From Rhodopirellula europaea 6C (GTDB lineage Bacteria > Planctomycetota > Planctomycetia > Pirellulales > Pirellulaceae): DNA of 64,000 bases. Below the pieces are notes generated by a model. That model saw nothing but the letters and a program-made list of their open reading frames with translations, was not told the origin of the DNA and ran no database searches. A program made the position numbers and the translations under genes. The stretch covers positions 1 through 64,000 of the forward strand of contig NZ_ANMO01000154.1 of assembly GCF_000338295.1 (NCBI RefSeq), written 5' to 3'. How positions within the stretch are numbered: position 1 is the stretch's first letter; each line of letters opens with the position of its first letter. Shown one piece after another: positions 1 through 8,473 of the stretch.

Positions 1-177
1 TCTAGACCGAAATCGGCACAATCGGGCAAGTTGCCCATTGTGACAGAAATGGACTCCATTTGACCCAGTTGGACTAAGTTTGGTGCATCCATTGGTGCAT
101 CCGTTCGATTGGCCTGTGGCGACTCGTGGGACGATCCACTTTTTCGGATCAGCCGCCGGCGATGGGAGAGACGAGGA
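1..177. other. Gene-free edge with short direct repeat
   Basis: No coding frame here resembles a known protein. The only visible structure is an 11-base direct repeat (ttggtgcatcc) at 80-90 and 92-102, separated by one base. It lies just past the stop of the minus-strand Na/Pi cotransporter gene. No T-tract terminator is apparent. Confidence 0.4.
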
Positions 178-1860
178 TCACTTTTCGAGAGCGATTGTCT
201 CGGCGATGTTTCGGGCGTGGTCTCGAACACGAATGTATGCATTCAGGGCGGCCATGAATGCGACACTGACCACTGGCGGAATCGTGCCGGCGGAAAGTTC
301 TTCCAGGTGTTTGCGACGCAAAGCCTTCACTTGATCTCGGATGCGTTTGCCGCTGGCATCGGTGCTGGTCAAGATGTTTGGATTGGAGGCTGACAGAGCC
401 TCGTGAATATCGTGGGTGTAAGTTTTGACGTGGCGATTGAGTGATTCTAGGTCTGCCCGTTGCGAGTCGGTGAATCGAAATCCGTCGCGTCTTAGTTTGC
501 GATCAAACTTGTCTAGGTTGACGATGTAGTCGCTGATGGATTCGTATTCGTCGGCAAGACGCAATTGTCGGCGTCCCTCTTCCGCCGTCGCATGCGAGAC
601 GTTTCCGGAGAGCAAATTGGTGATGAACGCGGCGACCTCATCTTGGACCGAATCCAACACTCGTTCACGTTGTCGCAGTCGATCGCCGAGTTGCTTGTTG
701 GGTTCGTCGGCTTGCATCAGTTCCAAATGCCAGTCGAGCATTTTCAAGCAGCCGTCGCCCATCTTGAGAATCTCTTTGCGTGATTGCTCGATCGCCAGCA
801 GCGGCGTTTCCAAGATGCGGATGTCCAGATCCGTTAGACGCGGTTTTTCTTTGTAGGACAGCGACGGGATGATCCGTTCCAGAAAACGGACGATTGGCGT
901 CAGGAATGGCATGAACAGCAAGGTGTTGCAAACATTGAAAACGCTGTGTGTTGCCGCGATGGCTGCGACCGTATTGGGATAAGTTTCTTTCCCATCGATC
1001 AAGACTGATTCAGCCACATCGACACCGACGATGCCTTGGATCAGTTGGATGTACCACTGGAAAATCAACGTGATCCAGAACACTCCAATCAGGTTGAAGA
1101 TGACGTGAAAATACGCAGCACGTTTTGCGTTCGTGGTGGTTCCAAGAGATGCCAGGAAGGCCGTGATCGTTGTTCCAAGATTCTCACCCAAGATCAAAGC
1201 AGCTGCCGTCGGGTACGAAATCACGCCTTGGGTCGCTAGGGAGATTGTGATGCCAAGCGTCGCCGAAGAGGACTGGACCAACGTAGTGAGCACGCAGCCG
1301 ACGAGGGCGCATTTCAGAACACCCACGTAGGTGTCAGCCTGAAAACGGGCGAACCAGGCTTCGAAGTCAGGCATCTCCTTGATGATTGAACACGCGTCTT
1401 TCATCACTTCGAGCCCAAAGAACACCATGCCGATGCCCATTACAAACATCGCCCAATAGCGCCAGCGATCATTGCGGGTAAACAGGTACATGAACGCTGC
1501 AAATCCCAGCAGCGGCAACCCATACTTGCCGATTTTCAGAACCAAGATCCAGCCGGTGATGGTCGTGCCGATGTTTGCGCCCATGATCACGCCGACTGCT
1601 TGGGACAAATTCATCACGCCGCTGTTGACGAATCCGACGACCATCACCGTCGTGATCGAGCTGGACTGGACGATGCACGTCACGATGATGCCAACAGTTG
1701 TGGCGAACACCCGATGGTTCGTGACCGCACCGACTAATCGACGCAGGCTGTTCCCAGCGACGGCTTGCATCCCATCGGACATGTGCTTCATGCCCAAAAG
1801 AAAAATGCCGAGTCCGCCGGCTAGCTCGAAAATCATTTTAATCAGCGTGGAAGAATCCAA
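178..1860 (-). CDS. Na/Pi cotransporter family protein (NptA type, PhoU-like C-terminus)
   Basis: This inner-membrane protein is expected to import inorganic phosphate with sodium. The first 330 or so residues hold two inverted Na/Pi cotransporter repeats, each with the hallmark QSSS motif (IVQSSSITT near residue 63 and LVQSSSATL near 194). Each is followed by a glycine-rich GANIGTT or GENLGTT stretch. Residues from about 345 onward form a soluble helical PhoU-like region, usual for the 550-residue bacterial version. Length and domain order are normal. The start ATG at 1860 gives a short hydrophilic end before the first membrane helix. It is transcribed alone, with a 372-base gap before the next minus-strand gene. 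Several phosphatases elsewhere in the window fit a phosphate-scavenging lifestyle. PhoU-like tails may be regulatory; this is inference. Confidence 0.93.
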   Translation of the reverse strand: MDSSTLIKMIFELAGGLGIFLLGMKHMSDGMQAVAGNSLRRLVGAVTNHRVFATTVGIIVTCIVQSSSITTVMVVGFVNSGVMNLSQAVGVIMGANIGTTITGWILVLKIGKYGLPLLGFAAFMYLFTRNDRWRYWAMFVMGIGMVFFGLEVMKDACSIIKEMPDFEAWFARFQADTYVGVLKCALVGCVLTTLVQSSSATLGITISLATQGVISYPTAAALILGENLGTTITAFLASLGTTTNAKRAAYFHVIFNLIGVFWITLIFQWYIQLIQGIVGVDVAESVLIDGKETYPNTVAAIAATHSVFNVCNTLLFMPFLTPIVRFLERIIPSLSYKEKPRLTDLDIRILETPLLAIEQSRKEILKMGDGCLKMLDWHLELMQADEPNKQLGDRLRQRERVLDSVQDEVAAFITNLLSGNVSHATAEEGRRQLRLADEYESISDYIVNLDKFDRKLRRDGFRFTDSQRADLESLNRHVKTYTHDIHEALSASNPNILTSTDASGKRIRDQVKALRRKHLEELSAGTIPPVVSVAFMAALNAYIRVRDHARNIAETIALEK

Positions 1861-2232
1861 GGGTTTCCCGTCCCAAATCTTCAGAGGTGGATTGTTAAGA
1901 ATTCATGAAGGCGTGGCGATGCGGCGGGATTGTAACCTCGTCAGTCGCTTTTGGGGGGCGGTCGGTCCATTTTCGCCGTGCGTGCAATGGTTCTGGCGTG
2001 CCTCAGGATGGCGCCGTAGCGAGAGCCAGCACTCCAATCTCTTCACCCACGAACAAACGGGGCGATTTGGTTCCCGGTTTTTGGGGGGCCGCCTGTAGGC
2101 ACACCAGAAGAAGGCCCCACTCAGATCAACTTTCTGCGACTTCATGCAAGCACCGGGGGGCAAGCGTCGCAGGGAACGCTGTGTCAGGTCAGCGAGTCGG
2201 CGAAAGCTGATGGCCGGCGCTATCTGGAGACT
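1861..2232. other. Intergenic region, no gene seen
   Basis: This gap lies upstream of the minus-strand Na/Pi cotransporter gene and downstream of the CsgG/FlgO-like gene. It has two similar G-runs (ttttggggggc near 1950 and ttttggggggcc near 2082), but no frame encodes a recognisable protein. The promoter of the cotransporter gene should lie here, yet no convincing -35/-10 pair or Pho box could be picked by eye. Confidence 0.35.
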
Positions 2233-3825
2233 CTATTTCGAAATCGATGCGCCAATGAATTCTCCGGCACCTGCGAAGAACAGAGGGGAGTTCTTCGAAT
2301 GAAGGAAAGGTGCAAATTCTCTGATGTTGGCGATCGTGGTTTCGAAGTCATCGTCGGAGGGGCCGTCGTTGCCTGAGTCCACTTGGAATGTGACCGTGTC
2401 GCCTTGTTTCGTGATCCGTACGAGGTGAGGTCCCGCGGTGGCCAATTCTCCGATGATCTCTTCTCCTAGCTTGAAGCGATTCAGCTTGACCACTCCCGGT
2501 TCACTTCGCATGGACGGTGAATACAACCGCAGATAAACGGAGTCTTTCAAACCGTTGTAGCTTCGGTCAGCGACTCCGTATCCGAGCCCAATGTTTGCAG
2601 CCATGTCTTCGGGGCCGAATTGAAGAACCACTTCAAACGTGAAGTCTCGAGAAACGCAACCAATGTCTTTGGTGAAGATGACTCCTTGGTTTCGATAGGT
2701 GAATTCGTTGTAGCCCTGAATGCGGATGCCGCCCGCTTCACCTTTCTGGTAACGCGATCGCGTCGTGAGGAATGACGGCAGGGATCGCGACTCTCCCAAG
2801 GAGTTGCCGGTTCGGACCGTACGGGCTGGGGTTCGTTGTTCCATCGTACGGTTGGGGGCCGAGCCCGCGAGCGCACGAGGCAAGCTGATGGAGGTGGAGG
2901 TTGCGATGACGATCCGGCCGGTCTGTACATCGATCAGCCGGGCATAAACGATGCCTCGCGTGCGGCCGTTGGGGACGATTTTGCCTGCCACCACATGAGT
3001 TGCTCCGGTCAAATTGCCAAGTTTCCGGGCGGTTTTCGGATCGAACAGGATGGAATTCTGCACGAGCAGTTCGTCCAAGACTTGTCCCAGTGATTCACGA
3101 TCGACGACAGGAACTCTTCGGTTGACGAGCCTGGTCGTGAGATCTTCTGCCATGACAAGAGTCTCGTCAGCCGTGTTGCCATTCTGATCGCGAATGGGAC
3201 AAACCGCGACTCGTAGATCGAGATTGGGTTCAACCTCGTCACCGACCTCCAGCTCGGGTTCCAGGTTTCCGAACAGTTTGGCTTTGCTGTATTTCTCGTG
3301 GGTCTCGACGACCTGAATCTCGGCAATCTTCGGACGTTCGACGGCGATCACCTCACCGCTCACGGGATCTTTGATTTCCCCTTCATTGCGGAAGACATCC
3401 AGTTTTGTGCCTTCGCGAATTCCGCTGTTGGTACCAAGCGTGACATAGATGACTTGCGATGACACTTTCGCGATTCGCCCCGGTTGCTTTCGTTGCGCGG
3501 CAACTTGTGCGATCTTCCAACTCAACATTTCTGTCAGCCCGATCGATTCCACCGCGTCATCGAAAGCGAAGGGCGTGACAACCTCTTTGACATTGCTTCG
3601 CTCGAAATTGACATCCGTCTTGGTGTGAATGTCTTGGATCGTCACGCTCGTCGGGTCTTGTTTGAGGAGCGTGCCGATAATGGGCTCAGAGTTGTCCTTC
3701 AGGATCACCTTGAACAATGGCGGCGAAGAAACCTGCGCTGAAACCGGTGGGCAAGCGAAGTTACCGAAGAGAAAAACGAACAAAAAGTGCCTGAACGCAA
3801 GCGAGCGGATGGCGTGAGGTACCAT
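2233..3825 (-). CDS. Secreted CsgG/FlgO-like protein with C-terminal lectin-like domain
   Basis: The function is not known. Residues 1-30 form a signal peptide ending VSAQ. Residues 35-85 resemble a small beta domain (DNSEPIIGTLLK). Residues 120-200 hold a beta-rich region with a GEVIAVERPKIAEIQVV segment of the type seen in FlgT/FlgO-like proteins. Residues 205-315 match the CsgG/FlgO pattern: VAVCPIRD, then LTTRLVNRRVPVVDRESLGQVL, then GNLTGATHVVAGKI and ARLIDVQTGRIV. The last 150 residues look like a jelly-roll of the concanavalin/LamG kind. CsgG-family domains in other bacteria form or support outer-membrane assemblies. Here the lack of a clear lipobox and the extra C-terminal domain make a periplasmic or surface role more likely. 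It appears monocistronic. Confidence 0.75.
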   Translation of the reverse strand: MVPHAIRSLAFRHFLFVFLFGNFACPPVSAQVSSPPLFKVILKDNSEPIIGTLLKQDPTSVTIQDIHTKTDVNFERSNVKEVVTPFAFDDAVESIGLTEMLSWKIAQVAAQRKQPGRIAKVSSQVIYVTLGTNSGIREGTKLDVFRNEGEIKDPVSGEVIAVERPKIAEIQVVETHEKYSKAKLFGNLEPELEVGDEVEPNLDLRVAVCPIRDQNGNTADETLVMAEDLTTRLVNRRVPVVDRESLGQVLDELLVQNSILFDPKTARKLGNLTGATHVVAGKIVPNGRTRGIVYARLIDVQTGRIVIATSTSISLPRALAGSAPNRTMEQRTPARTVRTGNSLGESRSLPSFLTTRSRYQKGEAGGIRIQGYNEFTYRNQGVIFTKDIGCVSRDFTFEVVLQFGPEDMAANIGLGYGVADRSYNGLKDSVYLRLYSPSMRSEPGVVKLNRFKLGEEIIGELATAGPHLVRITKQGDTVTFQVDSGNDGPSDDDFETTIANIREFAPFLHSKNSPLFFAGAGEFIGASISK

Positions 3826-4097
3826 GGAGCGATTGATTGATCAGGCTGGTGAAATAGAGAGCGTCTGAGCGACGAGCGGTTCAATTTGAGAGTGCCTCAT
3901 GATAGTTCCAGACGGAGTCTGTTTCTGGAGTCGCGTTGGGCTTTATCGTACCAGCGTCGAGGGGGGCGTCAAATTTGCTGACAGCGTGAAGCGACTGACG
4001 AATGCGTCAGTGGCTTGCCTGATGATCGAGATCCACTTTTTCGTCAGGCTCGCATGGAGGAATCAGACGCAAAGATGCGAAAGACGAGAAGCCGTGC

Positions 4098-5057
4098 TTA
4101 CTCGGCAAATTGTTGCTGCATGGCGTCGAGGAATTTTTGCAGTTGGTCGGCGGGCAGTTGGTTGATGCCCGCCGCGGCTTTGCGGCCGCCTCCGGTTGGG
4201 AATTGGCGAACAAGTTCGTCGGCGCCGGTCTTGGTCGCCAGCGGGGCTCGAACGCTGACCAGGTAATCGCCCGATGGCAGTTCGCTCAGCAACGCGTGGG
4301 CTCGTTCTGGATTTTCGCGTGCGAGTTGGTTGCTGTAGACGCCACTGACTCGACGTGAGAATGGATCGTTGGGGAACAGGAACGCTGCACAGGATTCGGT
4401 CGCCATTTTGGGCTCGATCGAGGCCGCTCGTTTCATGTCGCTGTCGAAACCATCGCGAAGGGTTTCAAAGGTGGTGTCCGATGCGATGAACTCAAACGGG
4501 TCCGCGTACGGTTGGACTTTGCGATACAAGTCGTCGGGAGCGAAGTAGAGATCGTCGAGTGTTCCGCCGTAGCCGTTGTAGTTGAGCAGCGTGCCGAGTT
4601 GTTCCAGTTCCGCGAGTTGCGAATCGTTGAGGTTCAGTGGCGCGGCGGCGGACTTCGCCGCGTCGTGCAGGTTGTCACCGTACAGAGCGGTGACCGCCCA
4701 GGGCAAGAATTGACCATTGAGGAATCGATTGACGAGCAGTCCGGTGCACACGTCGCCGGCGGTGTCGATGTTCGTCGACAGCAGCGGCGAATCGGGAATG
4801 TCGCCAGCGAAGTGGTGATCGAAGTAGGTGACCGGAACCTCAGCATCCAAGACTCGTTGGAGTTCGTCGCGGTTCTTGTCGAGCGAAATGTCGAGCACGG
4901 TCACGGAGTCGCCCGAGACCGCTGGAACTCGTTTGAGAAGGTTGATGTCTCGTTTGACGCCAGTCACCAGCGTGCTGTCTTTGGGTTCCGCCAACCGCAG
5001 TTGATGCAGCGCGCAAATGCCATCCGCGTCGCCATTGAAAACGTCAAAGTGAGTCAC
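4098..5057 (-). CDS. DHH-family phosphoesterase-like protein
   Basis: This cytosolic protein has the layout of DHH/DHHA1 phosphoesterases (RecJ, NrnA, GdpP group). Motif I is NGDADGIC at residues 8-15, motif II an isolated acid in VLDISLD (Asp56), and motif III FDHH at 79-82. The C-terminal DHHA1-like end carries GGGRKAAAG where GGGHxxAAG is typical, so the usual histidine is arginine. Family members cleave phosphodiester bonds of short RNA, pAp or cyclic dinucleotides using manganese. The changed DHHA1 motif makes the substrate uncertain. At 319 residues the size matches NrnA-like enzymes. It stands alone between unrelated genes. Confidence 0.8.
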   Translation of the reverse strand: MTHFDVFNGDADGICALHQLRLAEPKDSTLVTGVKRDINLLKRVPAVSGDSVTVLDISLDKNRDELQRVLDAEVPVTYFDHHFAGDIPDSPLLSTNIDTAGDVCTGLLVNRFLNGQFLPWAVTALYGDNLHDAAKSAAAPLNLNDSQLAELEQLGTLLNYNGYGGTLDDLYFAPDDLYRKVQPYADPFEFIASDTTFETLRDGFDSDMKRAASIEPKMATESCAAFLFPNDPFSRRVSGVYSNQLARENPERAHALLSELPSGDYLVSVRAPLATKTGADELVRQFPTGGGRKAAAGINQLPADQLQKFLDAMQQQFAE

Positions 5058-5205
5058 GTCGTTATCTCGTTCGGTGTGAGCAGATTGGTCCGAATTTCGG
5101 TTCCATGGCTCCCGATTCTAGTTCCTGGCCGAGAAAGCGAAACGGTGCCACAGCGAAAGTCCGAATGGAGAATCAAACGCCCGCTCGTTCGTGAGTCCAA
5201 CGAGC

Positions 5206-6684
5206 TCAGTCGAGCGGTGAATACTCAAATGATCGGATCTCTGCGTTGCCGGTTCCTTCCGCATAAATGGCGGGGCGAAGGTAGGAGAAACTCCCCAGAA
5301 CGTTGTGGTCGAATCCAGACAGCTCGAAAGTCCGCGAGCACTTGGTCCAGTTCTCGCCGTCTTCGCTGACGTAGAGATTGGCGGTTTGGTTGGACAGAGT
5401 GGCTCGCAAGAATCGAATTTTGTCACCTCGGACGCCACGGAATGACCGACGAGAATCGTTCAGTCGCATGATGACTCGGTCGCCTTGCACGGCGACGCCG
5501 GCCAAGCGGGCTTCGGAGTACCAGATTGAAAGTCCTAGTTCGACGTCGGGATCACGTTCACCAAGTTTGATCCGAACGTCGTAGTTTTTTTCGGGGGAGA
5601 CGACTTGCAGGGTTCGCATTCGATCATCGGGGTTTTCGAACCGAAAGCGTCCATCGCCGACTTGGTAAGACTTCAGCGCGTGAGCGCCGGTCAGTTGCCA
5701 TTGCAGGCCAAGTTCGGAGGACTCAAACGAATCGTTCGAGACCGGACCGTTGAGGTGTTCGATGATCTTGGGCTCTTGCTTGGGATCACGTTTGAGTTTG
5801 AACCATCCGTCATCCGTCCACTCGATCGCTTCGATCAGCGTGTGACGTCCGTGTGGCAAGGCACCTTTCTTGTATCCGTGGTAGACGACGTACCAATTGC
5901 CATCGGCGTCGTCGATGATCGTGCCGTGTCCTTTGGACCAATAAGTTTCGTTTCGCGACCAAGTGTGGACGACTGGATTGTGAGGGCTGTTTTCCCAAGG
6001 CCCCAGTGGCGACCGCGAGCGAGCCGATGTGACCATGTGGCTGGTCGCGGGACCGGCCGTGCCACCTTGCGCCGCGGTCATGTAGTAGTAACCGTCGCGA
6101 AAAATGAGTTTGGGTGATTCGAGGCAAAAGCATTCGACTTCCCAGTCGGCCGGGTACTGCCAGCCATCGTGTTTTTGTTCGGGATCGCCCGTGACTTTCA
6201 ATCCATCGCGTGAAAGCGGAACGACTTTGCCGTTGTGCATGTACAAGTAGCGGTCGCCTTCGGGCGTCGCGATGTGGCCCGGGTCGATGCCGGGAACGTC
6301 GAGTTCGATTGGATCCGACCAAGATCCATGAGGATCTTCCGCGGTGACGACGTAGTTCTTGCCGCTCGATGGAAAGTACAGATAGAACAGCCCATCGTGT
6401 TTGATCAAGTCGGGGGCCCAGACGGTGCCAACGTCTTGACGGAGGGCTTTTGCAATCGGCTTCCAGTCGGTCAGGTTGGTGGAGTGCCAAATCGTCAGAC
6501 CGGGATAGGTCCGGTAAGAACTGTGCGTCATGTAGAAGTCTTCGCCATCACGAACGATCGTTGGGTCGGCATGATCGCCGCCCAAAATCACGTGCAGGTT
6601 GCCGTCGGCGGGTGGTGCTGCGTTTGCGCCAGCAAACGGGAACGCGAGAAGAAGACAAGCGGCGAGGATTGTTTGGGACTTCAT
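5206..6684 (-). CDS. Secreted glycoside hydrolase family 43 protein
   Basis: A signal peptide ends around residue 23 (ANAAPP). The rest has the five-bladed propeller fold of GH43: the base aspartate region GDHADPTIVRDG (Asp40), WAPDLIKHDG in blade two, IDPGHIATPEG, then the acid-bearing LESPKLIFRDG, and KGHGTII in the last blade. Residues from about 320 to the end form a beta-sandwich of the xylosidase type that reads an illumination-like pattern (ENPDDRMRTLQVV). GH43 enzymes act on arabinose- or xylose-containing polysaccharides, so export fits algal glycan breakdown. The exact substrate cannot be read from sequence. The neighbouring sialidase gene lies upstream on the same strand, 280 bases away. 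Confidence 0.88.
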   Translation of the reverse strand: MKSQTILAACLLLAFPFAGANAAPPADGNLHVILGGDHADPTIVRDGEDFYMTHSSYRTYPGLTIWHSTNLTDWKPIAKALRQDVGTVWAPDLIKHDGLFYLYFPSSGKNYVVTAEDPHGSWSDPIELDVPGIDPGHIATPEGDRYLYMHNGKVVPLSRDGLKVTGDPEQKHDGWQYPADWEVECFCLESPKLIFRDGYYYMTAAQGGTAGPATSHMVTSARSRSPLGPWENSPHNPVVHTWSRNETYWSKGHGTIIDDADGNWYVVYHGYKKGALPHGRHTLIEAIEWTDDGWFKLKRDPKQEPKIIEHLNGPVSNDSFESSELGLQWQLTGAHALKSYQVGDGRFRFENPDDRMRTLQVVSPEKNYDVRIKLGERDPDVELGLSIWYSEARLAGVAVQGDRVIMRLNDSRRSFRGVRGDKIRFLRATLSNQTANLYVSEDGENWTKCSRTFELSGFDHNVLGSFSYLRPAIYAEGTGNAEIRSFEYSPLD

Positions 6685-6964
6685 GAGCGAGGGGAGTCGT
6701 GACGCGGTGGGGAGAAAGCAGCGGTGGGCAGTTGAATCGAACCAAGCGGTTGATTCTCGAAGCTGATTTTAGTTGTTGAATCGAAACGCCATTGGAACGA
6801 TGCCTGCACCCGCCATAAATCATAACTCGATTTTGAAGTCTCACCGTCGCGAAACTGTATGGCGACGTGGGAATGTTGTGGCGGGAGAGTGCAACGCATT
6901 ATCGAAGGCACGGGCAATGGCGGTCGTTCGTGCGCCTGATTGAGATTTGTGCTTGGGAGGATCT

Positions 6965-8152
6965 TCACAAGCCGAACTCGTCGAGTGAGATGGTTTGGAA
7001 TTCCAGGTCCGCTCGCGAAGATTCGTAGAGGATGCCGAGGGTTTTGTCGTCGACCATCACGAGCGAGCTGTAGGCTCCGCCTTCCGTGTCCAAGACGACT
7101 TGTCGATTGGACGGCCAGGTTGCACCGTCATCGAGGCTGGCTCGGACAGTCATGTTGGCACGCCGAGTTTTGTGGTTCGGGTTGCTGAAGAACAGGACGC
7201 GGCGACCATCGGGCAATGAGTGTGCGATCAGGCTGGCCATGCAGACAGGTTCAGGCAGGGCGCCGTGGTCGCTGGGGTGAACTGTCCAGGTCAGGCCCAA
7301 GTCGCTCGTCACGCTGATGGCTCGTCCGTTGGTATCGGATTTGTCTTTGCGATTTCGGTTGTCTCGCATGTTCAACATCAACGAACCATCGGCCAACTCA
7401 GCCACGGCGCACTCGGTGGTATCGGAGCGAGCTAAAGACGAGACCGTCCATGTTTGACCGTGATCACGCGAATAGATGAGGTTGGAAAACGGAAGTCCGG
7501 TTTGGTCGCGGCCTTGTGTTGGGATCACCAGCGTGCCGTCGGTCATGGTGATTCCGTTGCCTGGCGCGGGAGCGAACAAGTACCACTTGGGATCCTTGAG
7601 TTGCTTGGTCCAGTTCTCGGGGGACGACCAAGTCTGTCCGTCGTCGGTGGAACGCACCGCTAAGAATTGGGTGGAGGTGTCTATGTCCAGTCCCGGTTCG
7701 GATCCATTGCCACGCCATTGATGCGTGCCTGGTTTGCCGTGTGTCCAGACGGCTGTGACGATGATTTCTCCGGTGTGCGTGTCGACCAAGATATTGGGGT
7801 CGGAGCATCCGTTTTGGTTCTCGGGCAATCCTCCGTGGGTGCCCATGTCCATGATCGGACCTGGAACGGACCAAGTCTTTCCGCCATCAGTGGATCGCGA
7901 AAGTCCGATGTCCATGTGGCCTTGGAGATCGCGGCGACTGTCATAACGCATGTCGTAAACCGCCAGCAAAGTGCCGGCGTTGGAACGAGCGATACCGGGG
8001 ATGCGAAATGTATGACAATCGTGATCGCCTTGGCGGTGAAGGATCACCGATGTTCGCTCGTTCGCGCTTGCAATGGGTGTGAGCGAGCAGGCGGTGAGGA
8101 TCGAAGTCAGGATCGTTGCGAGGCAACGTGGGGAGATGAATCGCTGGGACAT
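6965..8152 (-). CDS. Secreted exo-sialidase (BNR/Asp-box family)
   Basis: The protein should remove terminal sialic acid or a similar sugar from glycans outside the cytoplasm. Residues 1-30 are a signal peptide ending around ASANE. An FRIP motif (residues 49-52) supplies the first arginine of the sialidase triad. At least four Asp boxes follow: STDGGKTW, STDDGQTW, SRDHGQTW and SLDDGATW, as in a six-bladed propeller. The C-terminal GILYESS and earlier RDNRNRK segments give the expected glutamate and arginine positions. The 395-residue length is that of compact bacterial sialidases without carbohydrate modules. It is insulated from the gene upstream by a strong terminator hairpin at 8197-8237. 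Confidence 0.9.
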   Translation of the reverse strand: MSQRFISPRCLATILTSILTACSLTPIASANERTSVILHRQGDHDCHTFRIPGIARSNAGTLLAVYDMRYDSRRDLQGHMDIGLSRSTDGGKTWSVPGPIMDMGTHGGLPENQNGCSDPNILVDTHTGEIIVTAVWTHGKPGTHQWRGNGSEPGLDIDTSTQFLAVRSTDDGQTWSSPENWTKQLKDPKWYLFAPAPGNGITMTDGTLVIPTQGRDQTGLPFSNLIYSRDHGQTWTVSSLARSDTTECAVAELADGSLMLNMRDNRNRKDKSDTNGRAISVTSDLGLTWTVHPSDHGALPEPVCMASLIAHSLPDGRRVLFFSNPNHKTRRANMTVRASLDDGATWPSNRQVVLDTEGGAYSSLVMVDDKTLGILYESSRADLEFQTISLDEFGL

Positions 8153-8192
8153 GGGAGGGGACTTGGCGGGGCGGGTTTGGTGGGAGGCAAAT

Positions 8193-8237
8193 AAAAAAGC
8201 CGACGCGAAACTTGGCTGGCAAGTTTCGCGTCGGCTT
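8193..8237 (-). terminator. Rho-independent terminator for the minus-strand transcript
   Basis: A perfect 17-bp stem (aagccgacgcgaaactt and its complement) with a 7-base loop lies at 8197-8237. Read on the minus strand it is followed directly by six T residues (plus-strand A-run 8193-8198). It ends the transcript of the 1335-residue cytochrome c protein before the sialidase gene starts at 8152. Confidence 0.85.
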
Positions 8238-8342
8238 CAAGATAGTCGAGTTCGAAAACCTAGGAGTTGCTGGGAAGGGTAACACTCGTCACTTCCCATG
8301 CCCGGCCCTCACCCTCGCGTACGCCTGAACGGCGTCGCTCGA

Positions 8343-8371
8343 CCTCTCCCGAAACTTTGTTTCGGGAGAGG
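8343..8371. repeat. Perfect hairpin in probable dispersed intergenic element
   Basis: The arms cctctcccgaaa (8343-8354) and tttcgggagagg (8360-8371) pair over 12 bp around a 5-base loop. No T-run follows on either strand, so termination is not the obvious role. The flanking sequence resembles short repeats between genes in related genomes, but copy number cannot be judged from one window. Confidence 0.5.
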
Positions 8372-8473
8372 TACGCCATGTAGAAATCTGCCAAAAACGC
8401 TAGCAGAAAACTGCACGACCTCGAAGCGGGCGAGGGGGGAAACGTGTCTTTCGAAAGCGAACTTCCTTGCGGA

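Larger units (their letters stand above)
8153..8473. other. Intergenic region with two hairpins
   Basis: This 321-base gap holds a 17-bp terminator hairpin at 8197-8237 and a second perfect 12-bp hairpin at 8343-8371. The stretch before the second hairpin (8301-8342) is pyrimidine-rich, and it looks like a dispersed planctomycete intergenic element. No protein frame is convincing. Confidence 0.6.
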
